A stretch of DNA of 64,000 bases, from assembly GCA_963792655.1 (NCBI GenBank), contig CAWBWU010000003.1:62001-126000 (forward strand). The letters are read 5' to 3'. Numbering within the stretch: the stretch's first letter is position 1; each line of letters begins with the position of its first letter. This document shows, piece after piece, positions 6,838 through 16,301 of this stretch. The position numbers were made by a program, and so were the translations under genes. Source of the stretch: DOZZ01 sp963792655. Its GTDB lineage: Bacteria > Acidobacteriota > Terriglobia > Bryobacterales > Bryobacteraceae. Below the pieces are notes generated by a model. The model did not search any database, was not told the DNA's origin, and worked only from the letters and a program-made list of their open reading frames with translations.

Positions 6838-8838
6838 TTACACAGCCAGGCCGATACCGGCAATGTCTTTGGTTCGTAACGCTTTGACTTTGTCGCGGAG
6901 CTGCGCGGCTTTTTCGAACTCGAACTTCTGCGCGGCTTCGCGCATGCGCTTCTCGAGTTCAGTGATGAATTCCTCGCGCTGCACGGGCGTCATCTCCGTC
7001 TCGTCCTCTTCCGGTGCTGCGGCTACGGTGACGTAATCACCTTCGGCAATGGCCACCAGCGTCATGTCGATCGGCTTGATGATCGATTGCGGCGTGATGT
7101 GGTTCACTGCGTTGTACTCAACCTGAACTTCGCGCCGGCGCGCTGTTTCATCGATGGCGCTCTTCATGCTGTCGGTCATCACGTCCGCGTACAGAATGGC
7201 GCGGCCCTCCAGATGACGAGCCGCACGTCCGATGGTTTGAATCAGCGATCCGTTAGAGCGCAGGAAGCCTTCTTTATCCGCGTCGAGAATCGCGACCAGC
7301 GACACTTCGGGCAGATCAAGACCCTCGCGCAACAGATTGATTCCAATCAGCACATCGAATTCGCCGCGGCGCAGATCGCGCAGAATCTTAATGCGATCGA
7401 GCGTGCTCACTTCAGAGTGCAGATAATTACACCGCACGCCTACTTCGGAGTAATACTCGGCAAGGTCTTCCGCCATGCGCTTGGTGAGCGTCGTGACAAG
7501 TACGCGCTGATTGTTCTCCACGCGCTTCCGGATTTCGCCGAGTAAGTTGTCGACCTGGCCCTTGATCGGACGCACTTCGACTTCGGGATCGACCAGGCCT
7601 GTCGGCCGGATGATCTGCTCGACCACAACGCCGGCGGCCTTCGTGAGCTCGTAGGGACCGGGCGTAGCGGACACATAGACCGTCTGATTCACGCGGTGCT
7701 CAAACTCTTCAAACGTCAGCGGACGATTGTCGAGCGCGCTGGGCATACGAAAGCCATGGCCCACCAGAATCTCTTTGCGCGAGCGATCGCCATGATACAT
7801 GCCGTGCAATTGCGGCACGGTCTGGTGGCTCTCGTCCAGAAACATGATTGCGTCTTGCGGCAGATAATCGAGCAGCGTCGGGGGCGCTTCGCCAGGAAGA
7901 CGGCCGGAGAAATGACGCGAGTAGTTTTCGACGCCATGGCAATACCCGATCTCGCGCATCATTTCGAGATCGAACATCGTGCGCTGGTGCAGACGCTGCG
8001 CTTCGATCAGCTTGCCTTGCGCCTCAAGCTGCGGCCGCCACCACTCGAGTTCTTCCTTGATCGACGCCATTGCTTTTTCTTTCGTGACGTCGGACATCAC
8101 GTAATGCGTCTTCGGATAAATCGGCAGCCTGAGATATGTCTGGCGCACCTGCCCCAGCAGCGGATCGATTTGCGAAAGGCTTTCAATCTCGTCGCCCCAC
8201 AGTTCGATGCGGTACGCAAAGTCGTCGTACGTCGGGTTCAGTTCGATGGTGTCGCCGCGCACGCGGAACGTGCCACGGCGGAAATCGTGATCGTTGCGGT
8301 CGTAAAGGATATCGACCAGGCGCGAGATGATCTGCTGGCGCGAAATCTTCTGGCCTTTTTCGAGCATCAGCAGCATGCCGTAATACGCTTCGGGCGAGCC
8401 GAGGCCGTAGATGCAGCTCACGCTCGAAACGATCACGCAGTCGCGGCGTTCAAACAGTGACTTCGTTGCCGAGAGGCGCAGCTTGTCGAGTTCGTCGTTG
8501 ATCGTGGCTTCTTTTTCGATGTAGACGTCGCTCGATGGAATGTACGCTTCGGGCTGATAGTAATCGTAATAGCTGACAAAAAACTCGACCGCGTTCTGCG
8601 GAAAGAAAGATTTGAACTCGTGATAGAGCTGTGCCGCGAGCGTCTTGTTGTGGGCGAGCACCAGGGCCGGGCGGTTGAGCCGCTCGATGATCTTCGCCAT
8701 GGTGAAGGTCTTGCCGGAGCCCGTGACTCCCAGCAACACCTGATGTTTCTCGCCGTCATTCAGCCCGCGAGTAAGCTCTTCAATCGCGGTGACCTGGTCG
8801 CCGCGCGGTTGATAGTCAACCGCTAGCTGAAACTCCAT
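6838..8838 (-). CDS. uvrB: excinuclease ABC subunit B
   Basis: UvrB is the damage-verifying helicase of nucleotide excision repair, loaded by UvrA and later bound by UvrC. The 666-residue protein is full length. Walker A is G-V-T-G-S-G-K-T at residues 37-44, the beta-hairpin with Y-Y-D-Y-Y-Q-P-E-A-Y is near 92-101, the DExH-type motif reads F-L-D-E-S-H, the helicase C-terminal motif Q-T-I-G-R-A-A-R is present, and a C-terminal UVR domain (about 625-660) provides the UvrC contact. A purine-rich GGAAGC sits just before the ATG. No other uvr genes are adjacent. Confidence 0.97.
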   Translation of the reverse strand: MEFQLAVDYQPRGDQVTAIEELTRGLNDGEKHQVLLGVTGSGKTFTMAKIIERLNRPALVLAHNKTLAAQLYHEFKSFFPQNAVEFFVSYYDYYQPEAYIPSSDVYIEKEATINDELDKLRLSATKSLFERRDCVIVSSVSCIYGLGSPEAYYGMLLMLEKGQKISRQQIISRLVDILYDRNDHDFRRGTFRVRGDTIELNPTYDDFAYRIELWGDEIESLSQIDPLLGQVRQTYLRLPIYPKTHYVMSDVTKEKAMASIKEELEWWRPQLEAQGKLIEAQRLHQRTMFDLEMMREIGYCHGVENYSRHFSGRLPGEAPPTLLDYLPQDAIMFLDESHQTVPQLHGMYHGDRSRKEILVGHGFRMPSALDNRPLTFEEFEHRVNQTVYVSATPGPYELTKAAGVVVEQIIRPTGLVDPEVEVRPIKGQVDNLLGEIRKRVENNQRVLVTTLTKRMAEDLAEYYSEVGVRCNYLHSEVSTLDRIKILRDLRRGEFDVLIGINLLREGLDLPEVSLVAILDADKEGFLRSNGSLIQTIGRAARHLEGRAILYADVMTDSMKSAIDETARRREVQVEYNAVNHITPQSIIKPIDMTLVAIAEGDYVTVAAAPEEDETEMTPVQREEFITELEKRMREAAQKFEFEKAAQLRDKVKALRTKDIAGIGLAV

Positions 8839-8847
8839 GCTTCCAGT

Positions 8848-9168
8848 TTACGATCCGGGCTCCAGGCCAATCTGTTCGGTCATCTTTTCGGACTCGAGCG
8901 CCACGCCACTCTCGCGGACCGAGTCTTCGAAATCTCGCTCGCGCCCGTCGGCTACTTCGAATTCCCACACCTCGGTGCCGAACGGAAAGAAATCGTCGTC
9001 TTCTTCCATGCGCTCTTCGACGTGCAGGCTTTCCGGTTCGAAGGTCTCGACCATGGCCGAGTCGACCACAACGCCGTCCGCGAGGTTCAGCTGGCTGACC
9101 GGCGAGTCGGAGCCTTCGCCTTTCTCATTGAAGCGCTTGCGGAAAGTTACGCGATATCTCATAGCCAT
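8848..9168 (-). CDS. hypothetical acidic protein
   Basis: The 106-residue product starts M-A-M-R-Y-R-V-T-F-R-K-R-F. Its first third looks like a beta strand followed by a polar turn. Residues 50-75 are strongly acidic (E-E-D-D-D-F-F-P-F) and include a W-E-F-E-V strand. There is no signal peptide or membrane segment, so it is probably cytoplasmic. It lies 9 bases upstream of uvrB on the same strand and may be co-transcribed with it. I recognise no family. Confidence 0.65.
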   Translation of the reverse strand: MAMRYRVTFRKRFNEKGEGSDSPVSQLNLADGVVVDSAMVETFEPESLHVEERMEEDDDFFPFGTEVWEFEVADGRERDFEDSVRESGVALESEKMTEQIGLEPGS

Positions 9169-9179
9169 CGCATTGCAAT

Positions 9180-9761
9180 TCAGATGCCTTGCTGCGGCAG
9201 CGACTGGCGTAATTCGCCCACTGCACTCAGCATGGCCGCTGCGGCACCCTCATGTTCAGCTGCCGCAAGTTCGATCTCATTGCGCTGTTCTGTCTGACGG
9301 GTCAGGTCGCGTTCGAGCGCCAGCAACTCCGGCGTCGCGGCTACTTCGGGATATGCGGGCGGAGGCGTAGCAATCTGCGGAGCCGGCGCGGGCGGGTGCG
9401 CATCAATGACTCTCTTGAGCAGCTCAGGCCAACGAGAGAAAGCCTGAAAAGCCTGCTCGAAGGAGGAACGTCCCCGGTCGTTCGTAGCAAAGATATCGGT
9501 TTGTAGATCGTGCAGCTTCTGCCAGGCGCTTCCGGCATCGCTGACCATCGTGCCGATCGCAGACTCAAGCGCCGCCGTGTCAATGGTGTGCGACGCACCG
9601 CCGACGCTTGCTGCGACCGCGGCATGAGCACGCTCAACATTGGCAAGCCGCGGCGAGAGATCGAGCCGCGCCGGCGCAACGAAGATGTCGCGATGCTTCC
9701 AAACGAACCCAGCACCAAACCCGCAGCAGGCGCCGCCAAGGAAACTGGTTAGACGGGACAT
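9180..9761 (-). CDS. hypothetical coiled-coil membrane-anchored protein
   Basis: The 193-residue protein has one short hydrophobic Gly/Cys-rich segment at its N-terminus (about residues 6-20: F-L-G-G-A-C-C-G-F-G-A-G-F), then a long Ala/Glu/Gln-rich helical region (about 40-115). A Pro-rich linker (P-P-A-P-A-P near 125) and a second Glu/Arg-rich helix (about 145-180) follow. This suggests a bitopic anchor with a coiled-coil cytoplasmic or periplasmic body. It is followed by the small acidic gene and uvrB on the same strand. No family is recognised. Confidence 0.6.
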   Translation of the reverse strand: MSRLTSFLGGACCGFGAGFVWKHRDIFVAPARLDLSPRLANVERAHAAVAASVGGASHTIDTAALESAIGTMVSDAGSAWQKLHDLQTDIFATNDRGRSSFEQAFQAFSRWPELLKRVIDAHPPAPAPQIATPPPAYPEVAATPELLALERDLTRQTEQRNEIELAAAEHEGAAAAMLSAVGELRQSLPQQGI

Positions 9762-9781
9762 GTACTTATGATCGCGCGATA

Positions 9782-10618
9782 TTACTGAGCCGCGCGCCCC
9801 ACCTTGGTAAACCCGTTTGCCTCCAGCCAGTAGTAGAACTCGTCGATCCAGTGGTCGCTCGTGGTTCCCTGCTTGCGCATGCCGAAGCCGTGGCCGCCTT
9901 TGCTGTAGATGTGCACTTCGGGCTCGTTACCGGCGGCTTTTAGGGCGGCATAGAACTTGACGCAGGCTTGTCCGGCGACGGTGTCATCCTGCGCCCAGGC
10001 AAGGAAGGTCGGCGGCAGGTGCGCCGGGATGGGGGGCATCACGCCGAAGGGTCCGCCGTAGATGGGTGCGGCGAAATTCGGGCGTGCGGCTGCGTCGGAT
10101 TGCAGCAGTGTGGCGCTGGTGACCATGGCGCCTGCCGAGAAGCCGACGAACCCGACGCGGTCGCGCGATACGCCCCATTCAGCAGCGTGCTCGCGCACCA
10201 CCTTGATCGCTTGAATGCCGTCGGCCATGCCGAACTTACCCGCCTCGTCCATATTGAGGTCGGGCGGAATGCCGTCACCCTTTTTCTCGAGAAGCCGGTA
10301 CTTCAAAACGAAGGCTGCAATCCCACGCTCCTGCAGCCAGCGCGCCACCGTGTTCGCTTCGAGATCGATCGCGAGTGCAACGAAAGCTCCGCCGGGCGCA
10401 AGGATCACGCCTGTTCCGGTCGCTTTGCTCTTCTCGGGAAGGTACGCGGTTAAGGTGGGTGTGACAACGTTGAAAATGACAGCGCCGAGTGGAGTATCTT
10501 TCTCGATCCGTTCCTTGTGCGTCCAGCTTTCGGAACCGGGCGCCACGCCGGGCCAGATCGGAATCGTCTGACCTGTTAACGATGAGGCGACGATGGCGAG
10601 CAGAAAGACACGCAACAT
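9782..10618 (-). CDS. secreted alpha/beta-hydrolase (acetyl-xylan-esterase-like)
   Basis: The protein hydrolyses an ester bond; the substrate is not evident. The chosen ATG gives a 278-residue product beginning with a signal peptide (M-L-R-V-F-L-L-A-I-V) and cleavage near L-T-G-Q-T; an upstream in-frame ATG would place 17 polar residues before it. I-W-P-G-V-A-P-G-S is typical of carbohydrate-esterase-like hydrolases of this family. The oxyanion strand is A-P-G-G-A-F (about 100), the nucleophile elbow V-G-F-S-A-G-A is near residue 155, and the catalytic His is in K-G-G-H-G-F-G near the C-terminus. Periplasmic polysaccharide deacetylation is plausible. Confidence 0.85.
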   Translation of the reverse strand: MLRVFLLAIVASSLTGQTIPIWPGVAPGSESWTHKERIEKDTPLGAVIFNVVTPTLTAYLPEKSKATGTGVILAPGGAFVALAIDLEANTVARWLQERGIAAFVLKYRLLEKKGDGIPPDLNMDEAGKFGMADGIQAIKVVREHAAEWGVSRDRVGFVGFSAGAMVTSATLLQSDAAARPNFAAPIYGGPFGVMPPIPAHLPPTFLAWAQDDTVAGQACVKFYAALKAAGNEPEVHIYSKGGHGFGMRKQGTTSDHWIDEFYYWLEANGFTKVGRAAQ

Positions 10619-10631
10619 CTGGCCTATTGTT

Positions 10632-11027
10632 TCATGGTGCAAAGGAGCGACGAAGCTTTCGGTCGACAAGCGCGCCGGCTGCGATCGCTACGACATACGC
10701 CACGATATCCCAAACTGAGAAGTAGCGCCCGAGCAAGAGAACTCCGGGCAGAGTCTTGCGGAACGCATCTAAGTTTGGATTGCGATAGAGCTTGAGAAAT
10801 TCAACGGCAGTGGCGATTAGACTCGAAGCTATTGCCACCTGCACAACGCCTCGCCAAGGTAGCAGTGTGGAGAGTACCCAGTAGATGGTTAGTGCCCATA
10901 ACATCGACCCGCCATACTTCATGATGAACGCGGGTAAGCCCAGGTGAGCGAATCGCACGACAATACCGCATGCAATGGTGATCAGTATCAAAGCGAAGGA
11001 CAGGCTGATCGCCCGTGGCCGAGTCAT
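10632..11027 (-). CDS. DUF2809 family membrane protein
   Basis: The 131-residue product has four hydrophobic helices (about residues 8-28, 35-57, 62-80 and 103-122). It includes the family-like stretch F-L-K-L-Y-R-N-P-N-L-D-A-F-R-K-T-L-P-G (about 78-96), followed by L-L-G-R-Y-F-S-V-W-D-I. This pattern is known from DUF2809, integral membrane proteins of unknown function. It ends 13 bases before the esterase start on the same strand. Confidence 0.8.
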   Translation of the reverse strand: MTRPRAISLSFALILITIACGIVVRFAHLGLPAFIMKYGGSMLWALTIYWVLSTLLPWRGVVQVAIASSLIATAVEFLKLYRNPNLDAFRKTLPGVLLLGRYFSVWDIVAYVVAIAAGALVDRKLRRSFAP

Positions 11028-11045
11028 GTGTGCAGTATGCCGCTC

Positions 11046-12347
11046 CTAAAAATGCAAAATCCCCAGCGCCAGAGCCGTCACTGTCATCAGGATCGTCGCC
11101 CCGAACAAGAACGGAATTGCAAACTTCTGATGGTCGCGTAGCTCCACGCCGGCCAGGCCAACCAGCAGATAGGTCGCAGGCGTAAGTGGACTCACCGGGA
11201 AGCCAGTCGTATGCATGCCTAGCAATGCAGCTTGAGCGATCTGGGTTGCCGGAACACCCATGGCCTTCCCTGCTTCGGTCAGCACCGGAAGGATGCCGAT
11301 GTAGAACGAGTCCGGGTCGAAGATCAGGCTAAGCGGCATCGATACGAGCGCCAGCATCACCGGAAGGTGAACGGCTGCTGCCTTTGGCACAATCGCGACG
11401 GTCGCCTTCGCCATTGCGGTCAGCATGCCCGACTCGCGCATGATTCCGGTAAACGCTCCCGCAGCCAGAAGGATACCCGCCATCAGCAATGCTGCCCTCG
11501 CGTGTGCGTCAATGCGCTCCTGCTGCTCCTTCAACTTCGGGTAGTTGATCTGCAGCGCGAGCACGGTACCCACCATAAAGACCGCGACTGGCTCTAGATT
11601 TAGTCCGATCATCGCGGTCATCATGACGATCGTCAGCAGCAGGTTGATCGCGAAGCGCCCGGGCCGCGCCAGTTCTTGCCGCGTTGGTTCAAGTTCCTCG
11701 TCCTGAATCACGGCAGCCTGAGTTGCCGCGCTCCACCCGAGCCGCTTTCGCTCGCGTATGCCCAGGACATACGCCGCGGTGAAGACGAACACCAGGCCCG
11801 CCACCTGCACGGGGAACAGCGGATTGAACAGTGCAGTCGCGGGAACATGCAGTACGCTCGCGGCGCGCATCATGGGGCCTGTCCACGGAAGAAAGTTCAC
11901 GCCAGCCGCCATGGCCGCGACGCACACCAGGATGCGCCGGTCCATCCCAGTGCGTTCGTAGACCGGCTTCATCACCGGTATCGTGATGAGGAATGTGACC
12001 GCGCCCGAGCCATCCAGGTGAATCAACAGCGCGAGTAAGGCGGTGCCGAGTGCGATCCGCGCGGGGTCGCTGCCCACTGCGCGCAGCAGGCGGTTGATGA
12101 TGGGGTCCAGCATTCCGGCGTCCGTCACGATGCCGAAGTAGAGAATGGCAAAGATGAACATGCCCGCCACACCGGCTACGCTCTGGATACCGTGCAGCAT
12201 GAACACCGGAGTTTTCGCTCCGAAGCCGGCGATCAGGGATGCGACCACTGGCAGACTTACCAGCGCGGACAACGGCGTCAGCCGCCTGGTCAGAATCGCG
12301 GCTAATAGGAGAACGACAGTCAGGGTACCGAGGACGGCCAGCATCAA
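11046..12347 (-). CDS. CitMHS-family carboxylate transporter
   Basis: The 433-residue protein has about twelve hydrophobic segments and the feel of the CitMHS (metal-citrate:H+ symporter) family: a long N-terminal helix, H-L-D-G-S-G-A-V-T-F near residue 110, and the second-half repeat with S-M-P-L-S-L-I-F-D-P-D-S-F-Y (about 335-348). CitMHS members import citrate or related carboxylates complexed to divalent metals. It starts two bases after the small AtuA-type gene stop, so it is almost certainly co-transcribed with the AtuA-like genes. That suggests the AtuA pair acts on the imported carboxylate; this is inference. Confidence 0.85.
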   Translation of the reverse strand: MMLAVLGTLTVVLLLAAILTRRLTPLSALVSLPVVASLIAGFGAKTPVFMLHGIQSVAGVAGMFIFAILYFGIVTDAGMLDPIINRLLRAVGSDPARIALGTALLALLIHLDGSGAVTFLITIPVMKPVYERTGMDRRILVCVAAMAAGVNFLPWTGPMMRAASVLHVPATALFNPLFPVQVAGLVFVFTAAYVLGIRERKRLGWSAATQAAVIQDEELEPTRQELARPGRFAINLLLTIVMMTAMIGLNLEPVAVFMVGTVLALQINYPKLKEQQERIDAHARAALLMAGILLAAGAFTGIMRESGMLTAMAKATVAIVPKAAAVHLPVMLALVSMPLSLIFDPDSFYIGILPVLTEAGKAMGVPATQIAQAALLGMHTTGFPVSPLTPATYLLVGLAGVELRDHQKFAIPFLFGATILMTVTALALGILHF

Positions 12348-12349
12348 AC

Positions 12350-12682
12350 CTATGCGTTGCCTCTGGCCGAGATTAGATCGGCGGGGAGTTCCAGTTCAAG
12401 CAGAATCGAGCTGAGGCACTTCCCGTGCGCGTCAAGCGCCAGCGAGCGGGTGACACCGCCGCCAAGTGCGTCGTACAGGACAAAGTTGAACGCCGATAAC
12501 TTCGGTAAGTCGTAACGTACGACACGCCCTTTCACAATACCGGCTAAGTGTGCCGCAACCACTTCTGGCGTTAGATAGTTCGCGAGCGCGGCATAGTCTT
12601 CCTGGCGGAAGGCGAAGACGCCGATATTGGATATGTTGCCCTTGTCTCCGGCCCTGGCGTGCGCCAGATCTCTTAATGTCAT
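12350..12682 (-). CDS. AtuA-like ferredoxin-fold small subunit
   Basis: The 110-residue protein matches the small domain found fused to, or next to, AtuA (DUF1446) proteins. It begins L-R-D-L-A-H-A-R-A-G-D-K-G-N (residues 3-16), the hallmark A-R-S/A-G-D-K-G-N motif, followed by an I-G-V-F strand and the Y-L-T-P-E-V-V-A segment (about 37-44). It starts with an ATG overlapping the AtuA stop by four bases and is followed two bases later by the CitMHS gene. AtuA-type proteins are linked to acyclic terpene utilisation in Pseudomonas, but their reaction is not established. Confidence 0.85.
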   Translation of the reverse strand: MTLRDLAHARAGDKGNISNIGVFAFRQEDYAALANYLTPEVVAAHLAGIVKGRVVRYDLPKLSAFNFVLYDALGGGVTRSLALDAHGKCLSSILLELELPADLISARGNA

Positions 12683-14036
12683 CAGGACGCCATCATTTCA
12701 ATTTCTGTTCTGACTAACTCGCGGGGAATCAGTGAGGATGCCATCGCAAGTACGGGACGAGCGGTCCGGAACACACCTCCACCGCCAGCGGGTCCATTTG
12801 TGTAAAGCGATTCTACAGTAGCTCCGATCAGGTTCGCCTCCTCCAAGCTACCGGTGCGGGCTGCGACGCGGACACGAACCTCGCGCGGATCACCGCTGAT
12901 TTCGCGCGTCGGCAGAACTGAGTTGACCCCGATCATCTCGGCTCGCAGTTCACGCGGGTGACACTGGGCATCGTTCAGTTGCGCTTTGACAAGCTCTAAG
13001 GCAAGTTCCGCACGCCGAAGTGCTCCGCTTCCGGCATAAGTAATTTGTCCCTCGCCGATAAACCCGTCGGCGTAGCCGAGAGACACTTTGAGAGTATCGG
13101 GCCTGGCAGTACCGGTAGCACCCCTGGCCCGGACTGAGTCTCGCCCGGTTTCTGCGAACTCGACGCTTGAGAAGTCGGCTGTCACGTCGGGAGTAAGATA
13201 GCGGCTCGGGTCGTGAATCTCGTACAGTAGCTGTTCTTTACAGGTTGCCAGGGTAATCATCCCTCCCGGTCTGGTCTAACTTCCGAAACTCTGCTGTGCC
13301 GTCGCGTTCTACGACTGCGTAAGGGAACCCGAGATTAGTCAGGCCGGGAACATTTTTCAGGGGCGGGTCCGCAAAGTAGCCGCCGCTGAGTTGCCCAGCG
13401 CACTCCAGTAAGTGGCCTACCAAGATGCCGCCGCCCAGCTTTGCCCAGTCATCTGTTGGCCACCCGAACTCATAAATCAGTGGCGCGAGAAAGAGCGCTG
13501 GGTCTGCGATACGGCCGCCCAAGTACGACATCCGCGCCCTGCGCCAGACATTCGACAATCGGTGCTGCGCCGATGTAAGCATTGGCCGAAACCAATTTAT
13601 CGAGAATGCTGGAAACGGGTGCGCCGGTTTCGATCAACTCTGCATTGCTTAGTGCGCCGGACCGAACGAGTTGCAAAACGTCGTCCCCTTGAATGGACGC
13701 GACCTGCAGACCCGTGATGCCCAAGGATGCTGCAATGGCCCGCGTTCTTTTCGCCGCAGCAACGGGGTTGGCGGCACCCATGTTGCTGATCAGCCTGGTG
13801 CCGTGAGCGCGGCAGGCGCCCAGAACCTTGCGCATTCGCGCGTCGAGGAGTAAGTCGTAACCCAGTTCGGGGTCGGACGCTTTCGCTTGCTGGGCCAGTG
13901 CGATGGTGCGTTCGGCCAGGCACTCGAACACGATGTAGTTCAGCCGTCCTCGTTCGATCAGGTCGAGCGCGGGCGGAATACGATCCCCGGAATAACCGGC
14001 ACCAGCTCCGATACGAACGCTTTGCAGTTGCGCCAT
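12682..14036 (-). CDS. AtuA/DUF1446 family protein (frame broken twice)
   Basis: Three overlapping frames together make one AtuA-like protein of about 450 residues. Residues 1-160 (14036 to about 13530) contain I-G-A-G-A-G-Y-S-G-D-R and I-S-N-M-G-A-A-N-P. The middle piece (13530-13270) has G-G-R-I-A-D-P-A-L-F-L-A-P and L-L-E-C-A-G-Q-L-S-G-G-Y. The last (13260-12682) has C-K-E-Q-L-L-Y-E-I-H-D-P. Both breaks can be repaired by removing one G from a GGG run on the coding strand, near 13528 and 13266. Sequence error is likely, though a true pseudogene cannot be excluded. It is the first gene of a three-gene unit with the small subunit and the CitMHS transporter. Confidence 0.8.
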
Positions 14037-14617
14037 TAGGTGATTCGAAAGCTTCGGATTCGCGTTGGCACTGTTTTAGAGCATATCGTCATGCGGAGAG
14101 CAGGGCTGGCGCCGCTGCTGACGACCTTCCGATACGAGAGCCACCTGAGCTCGATCTACTATCCAGGGAACCCGCACAACGCGCCATCGGGGCGATTCCA
14201 AGAGTCGTATCCGATGCTAATACCTGGCTTCGTTTGGGTTTGCTTTTGGGTTTGCTTTTGGCTTTGATTGGCTTTGTTATTAGCTTCGGCCTTTGATCTC
14301 ACTGTGCGATTGGCGAGGAGTTGACGCGTTTTTCAGCGTGAAATTCCAAATAGTAAATTTACGAAACGAAGCCAATTTTTCAGTGGCCTATTTCGAGCCC
14401 TCTGGGCGCAGGTGTACAGCGACGCAACTCCGCATATTGCTGACGCAATATTGCCGGGCGTGGGCTTCGGCGCGGGTGCGTGCCGACGTAAGTTGTGGAA
14501 AATGCGCGCTTTGTTGTGGAGGTTTTGGTGTGATTGCGAGCGCCGGGTAGGCCTAAGAGAATGAGCCGAATGCACCGCGAATTCTGCCCGACCGATTCGC
14601 ATCACCGAAGCGTGACA
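14037..14617. other. intergenic region with degenerate T/G-rich tandem repeat
   Basis: This 580-base gap lies between divergently transcribed AtuA and DoxX genes. At about 14228-14282 there is a short degenerate tandem repeat built on a GGGTTTGCTTTT-like unit. A related G/T-rich stretch occurs near 47896-47935 before a RAYT remnant. I see no convincing coding sequence; the ORFs on both strands have unnatural composition. Promoters for both flanking genes must lie here, but I cannot single them out. Confidence 0.5.
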
Positions 14618-15040
14618 ATGGAAGCCATGGAAAATTCGGACGTCGTCAATATTGCGCCCAAACGCAGCAGGGCATTGGCTATCGCGCTTTGGGCGGCGCA
14701 GATCATTCTCGCGGCGCTGTTTTTGTTTGCAGGGGTGATGAAGTTCGTGATGCCAGTGCAAGAGATGACGAAAGGCACCCCATTCCCCGGGTCATTCTTT
14801 CATTTCATCGGCGTCATGGAAATATTGGGCGGAATCGGTCTGGTTCTGCCGTCCGCACTCCGGATCGCGCCATATCTCACACCAGTGGCGGCGTGCGGGC
14901 TCGCGATCATCATGGCAGGAGCGACTGTAACGTCGATGCCGATGGGGTTGGTCTGGCTGATGCCATTCTTCATTGGGGTAATCGCGGCGTTCATTGCGTA
15001 TGGACGCTTCAAGCTAGTGCCAATTCAGCCGCGCAACTAG
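14618..15040 (+). CDS. DoxX-like membrane protein
   Basis: The 140-residue protein has four hydrophobic helices (about residues 20-42, 55-78, 85-108 and 112-130), the DoxX/DoxD-like layout. F-L-F-A-G-V-M-K-F follows helix 1 and a G-V-M-E-I-L-G-G-I-G-L stretch marks helix 2, both typical of the family. DoxX proteins are membrane components linked to quinone or thiosulfate redox reactions, but many are uncharacterised. I start at the ATG at 14618 because upstream residues are basic and non-conserved; 14627 is an alternative. Confidence 0.8.
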   Translation: MEAMENSDVVNIAPKRSRALAIALWAAQIILAALFLFAGVMKFVMPVQEMTKGTPFPGSFFHFIGVMEILGGIGLVLPSALRIAPYLTPVAACGLAIIMAGATVTSMPMGLVWLMPFFIGVIAAFIAYGRFKLVPIQPRN

Positions 15041-15135
15041 CGCGTTCGCGTGTGACTGCTGGCAGGCATGGCAGGAGTTGGACGCTCATTGAAAAGGGCT
15101 ACATGGGTCAGAAGATCCTTTGTGGTGGGCGAGTT

Positions 15136-15273
15136 CCCCTGAAGCTTTCGACGCATACTCCAGCCGTGGTCGCAATATCGAACATTGACGGTGAATGGGC
15201 GAGAGGCGCGTTCAGGCTGATGTGGGCGTATCGGCTGATGCGACTCCCTTGCGGTCGCGCCTCTGAATCGGCG
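15136..15273 (+). repeat. interspersed palindromic repeat, family A, copy 1
   Basis: This segment closely matches 17138-17267. Both begin CCCCTGAAGCTTTCGACG and end CGCGCCTCTGAATCGGC. The second half can fold back through an AGAGGCGCG arm and a CGCGCCTCT arm about 50 bases apart. Copy 1 has a few extra bases (GGTGAATGGGC versus GGTG) in its middle. It lies in a 350-base gap between DoxX and the DUF2071 gene, where I see nothing else. A MITE- or REP-like element is the likeliest identity. Confidence 0.75.
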
Positions 15274-15390
15274 GTTCTGCGTGGGTGGCATTCCAGGTTG
15301 ACGAGACAGTGCACACTAATACTGTCGTCGGCCCGGTTTCTATGGTGCCAGTGGCGTCGATGAGGTGATTTTTGACGCCGCCCGGGTACC

Positions 15391-16096
15391 CTACGCAATG
15401 CGCACACCGCGGGACACCGAAACCTCCGACCCTTCCGCCACTAACGCGGACACTGGATGCTCCCGCAAAGCAGGTCCAAACTGCGCGCCATACATTGTGT
15501 CGGCATCGATCCGCGAGCGCACGGATTTGACCTCCTGCACCCGCCAGGCCGGGTGCTGTACTGCGTATTCCTTGGTGCCGCCGTCCTTCTGCCGCGAATA
15601 GCCCCAGTAATGCTCTGTAATGAACTGCTCAATCGACCCCGGCCGCGCGTCCTCGAACGAGTTCACCGGATTCACACGACAGCCAGCTATCCTGGCCCTT
15701 GAATCGCCACGAGTACTCGATTTGTTCCCGGCTGACTTTGCTCGCAATCCTGCCGACAGAATAGGCTTCCTGATAAAACGTGCGGGCGACCCAGGCAACG
15801 GCGCGTTTGGGGACCAGTTCGCTGATAAAGACCGCGCCGCGGCGCTCTTCACCGCCCACCGTGCGCCTCACGTAAAAGCGCAGGTTCACTTCCGGAAAGT
15901 CCTGATGGCCCGGAACTGGTAGGCCCAACACACGTGTCCTGGTGAAGTGGAAGGCGACAATGCTGACCAGCGCCTGCGATTCGAACAGATCCAGTTCCGT
16001 CCCGTGCGGAACATAGGGAGCCAGCAGTTCTGGCGCGATGGCGTAGTTCAACATGACGAGATCCCGCCACTCGGCGGTGAGAAATATGCGGTTCAA
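15391..16096 (-). CDS. DUF2071 (YqjF-like) family protein (one frameshift)
   Basis: Two overlapping frames make one DUF2071 protein of about 235 residues. The N-terminal part contains F-L-T-A-E-W-R-D-L-V-M-L-N-Y (start region), V-P-H-G-T-E-L-D and the V-N-L-R-F-Y-V-R segment. The C-terminal part has F-I-T-E-H-Y-W-G-Y-S-R and V-Q-H-P-A-W-R-V. The switch of frame is near 15680. No ATG fits the family's usual N-terminus; a TTG at 16094-16096 aligns with it. Function of the family is unknown; members are soluble with a beta-barrel-like fold. The frame break is probably sequence error. Confidence 0.8.
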
Positions 16097-16210
16097 TGCT
16101 GTGCTCCCTCGCTTGCGCTGCCCTCGACCAGATTGCGGACCGCAGCCACATGGACCGCGCACGACGCTTCTATTTGCTCTTGGAACACTTGGGCTTCCAC
16201 GCCGAGGGGG

Positions 16211-16301
16211 GAAACAGGGACGGTCCCACCTTTTAGATCACTGGGAATAAGCTGATTCCTCTAAGCCAGTCATCGCAGAAAGGTGGGTCCGTCCCTGTTT
16301 C
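16211..16301 (+). repeat. palindromic repeat, family B, copy 1
   Basis: A 91-base element whose ends are inverted: it opens GAAACAGGGACGG-TCCCACCTTTT and closes AAAGGTGGGTCCGTCCCTGTTTC. The middle holds GATCACTGGGAATAAGCTG. A second copy lies at 17046-17135 with only a few differences. Element size and hairpin ends suggest a REP/MITE-type sequence mobilised in trans, possibly by a RAYT-like transposase such as the two remnants in this window. Confidence 0.8.

Noticed and set aside
7696..8460. 254-codon plus-strand open frame
   Set aside because: Fully antisense to uvrB.
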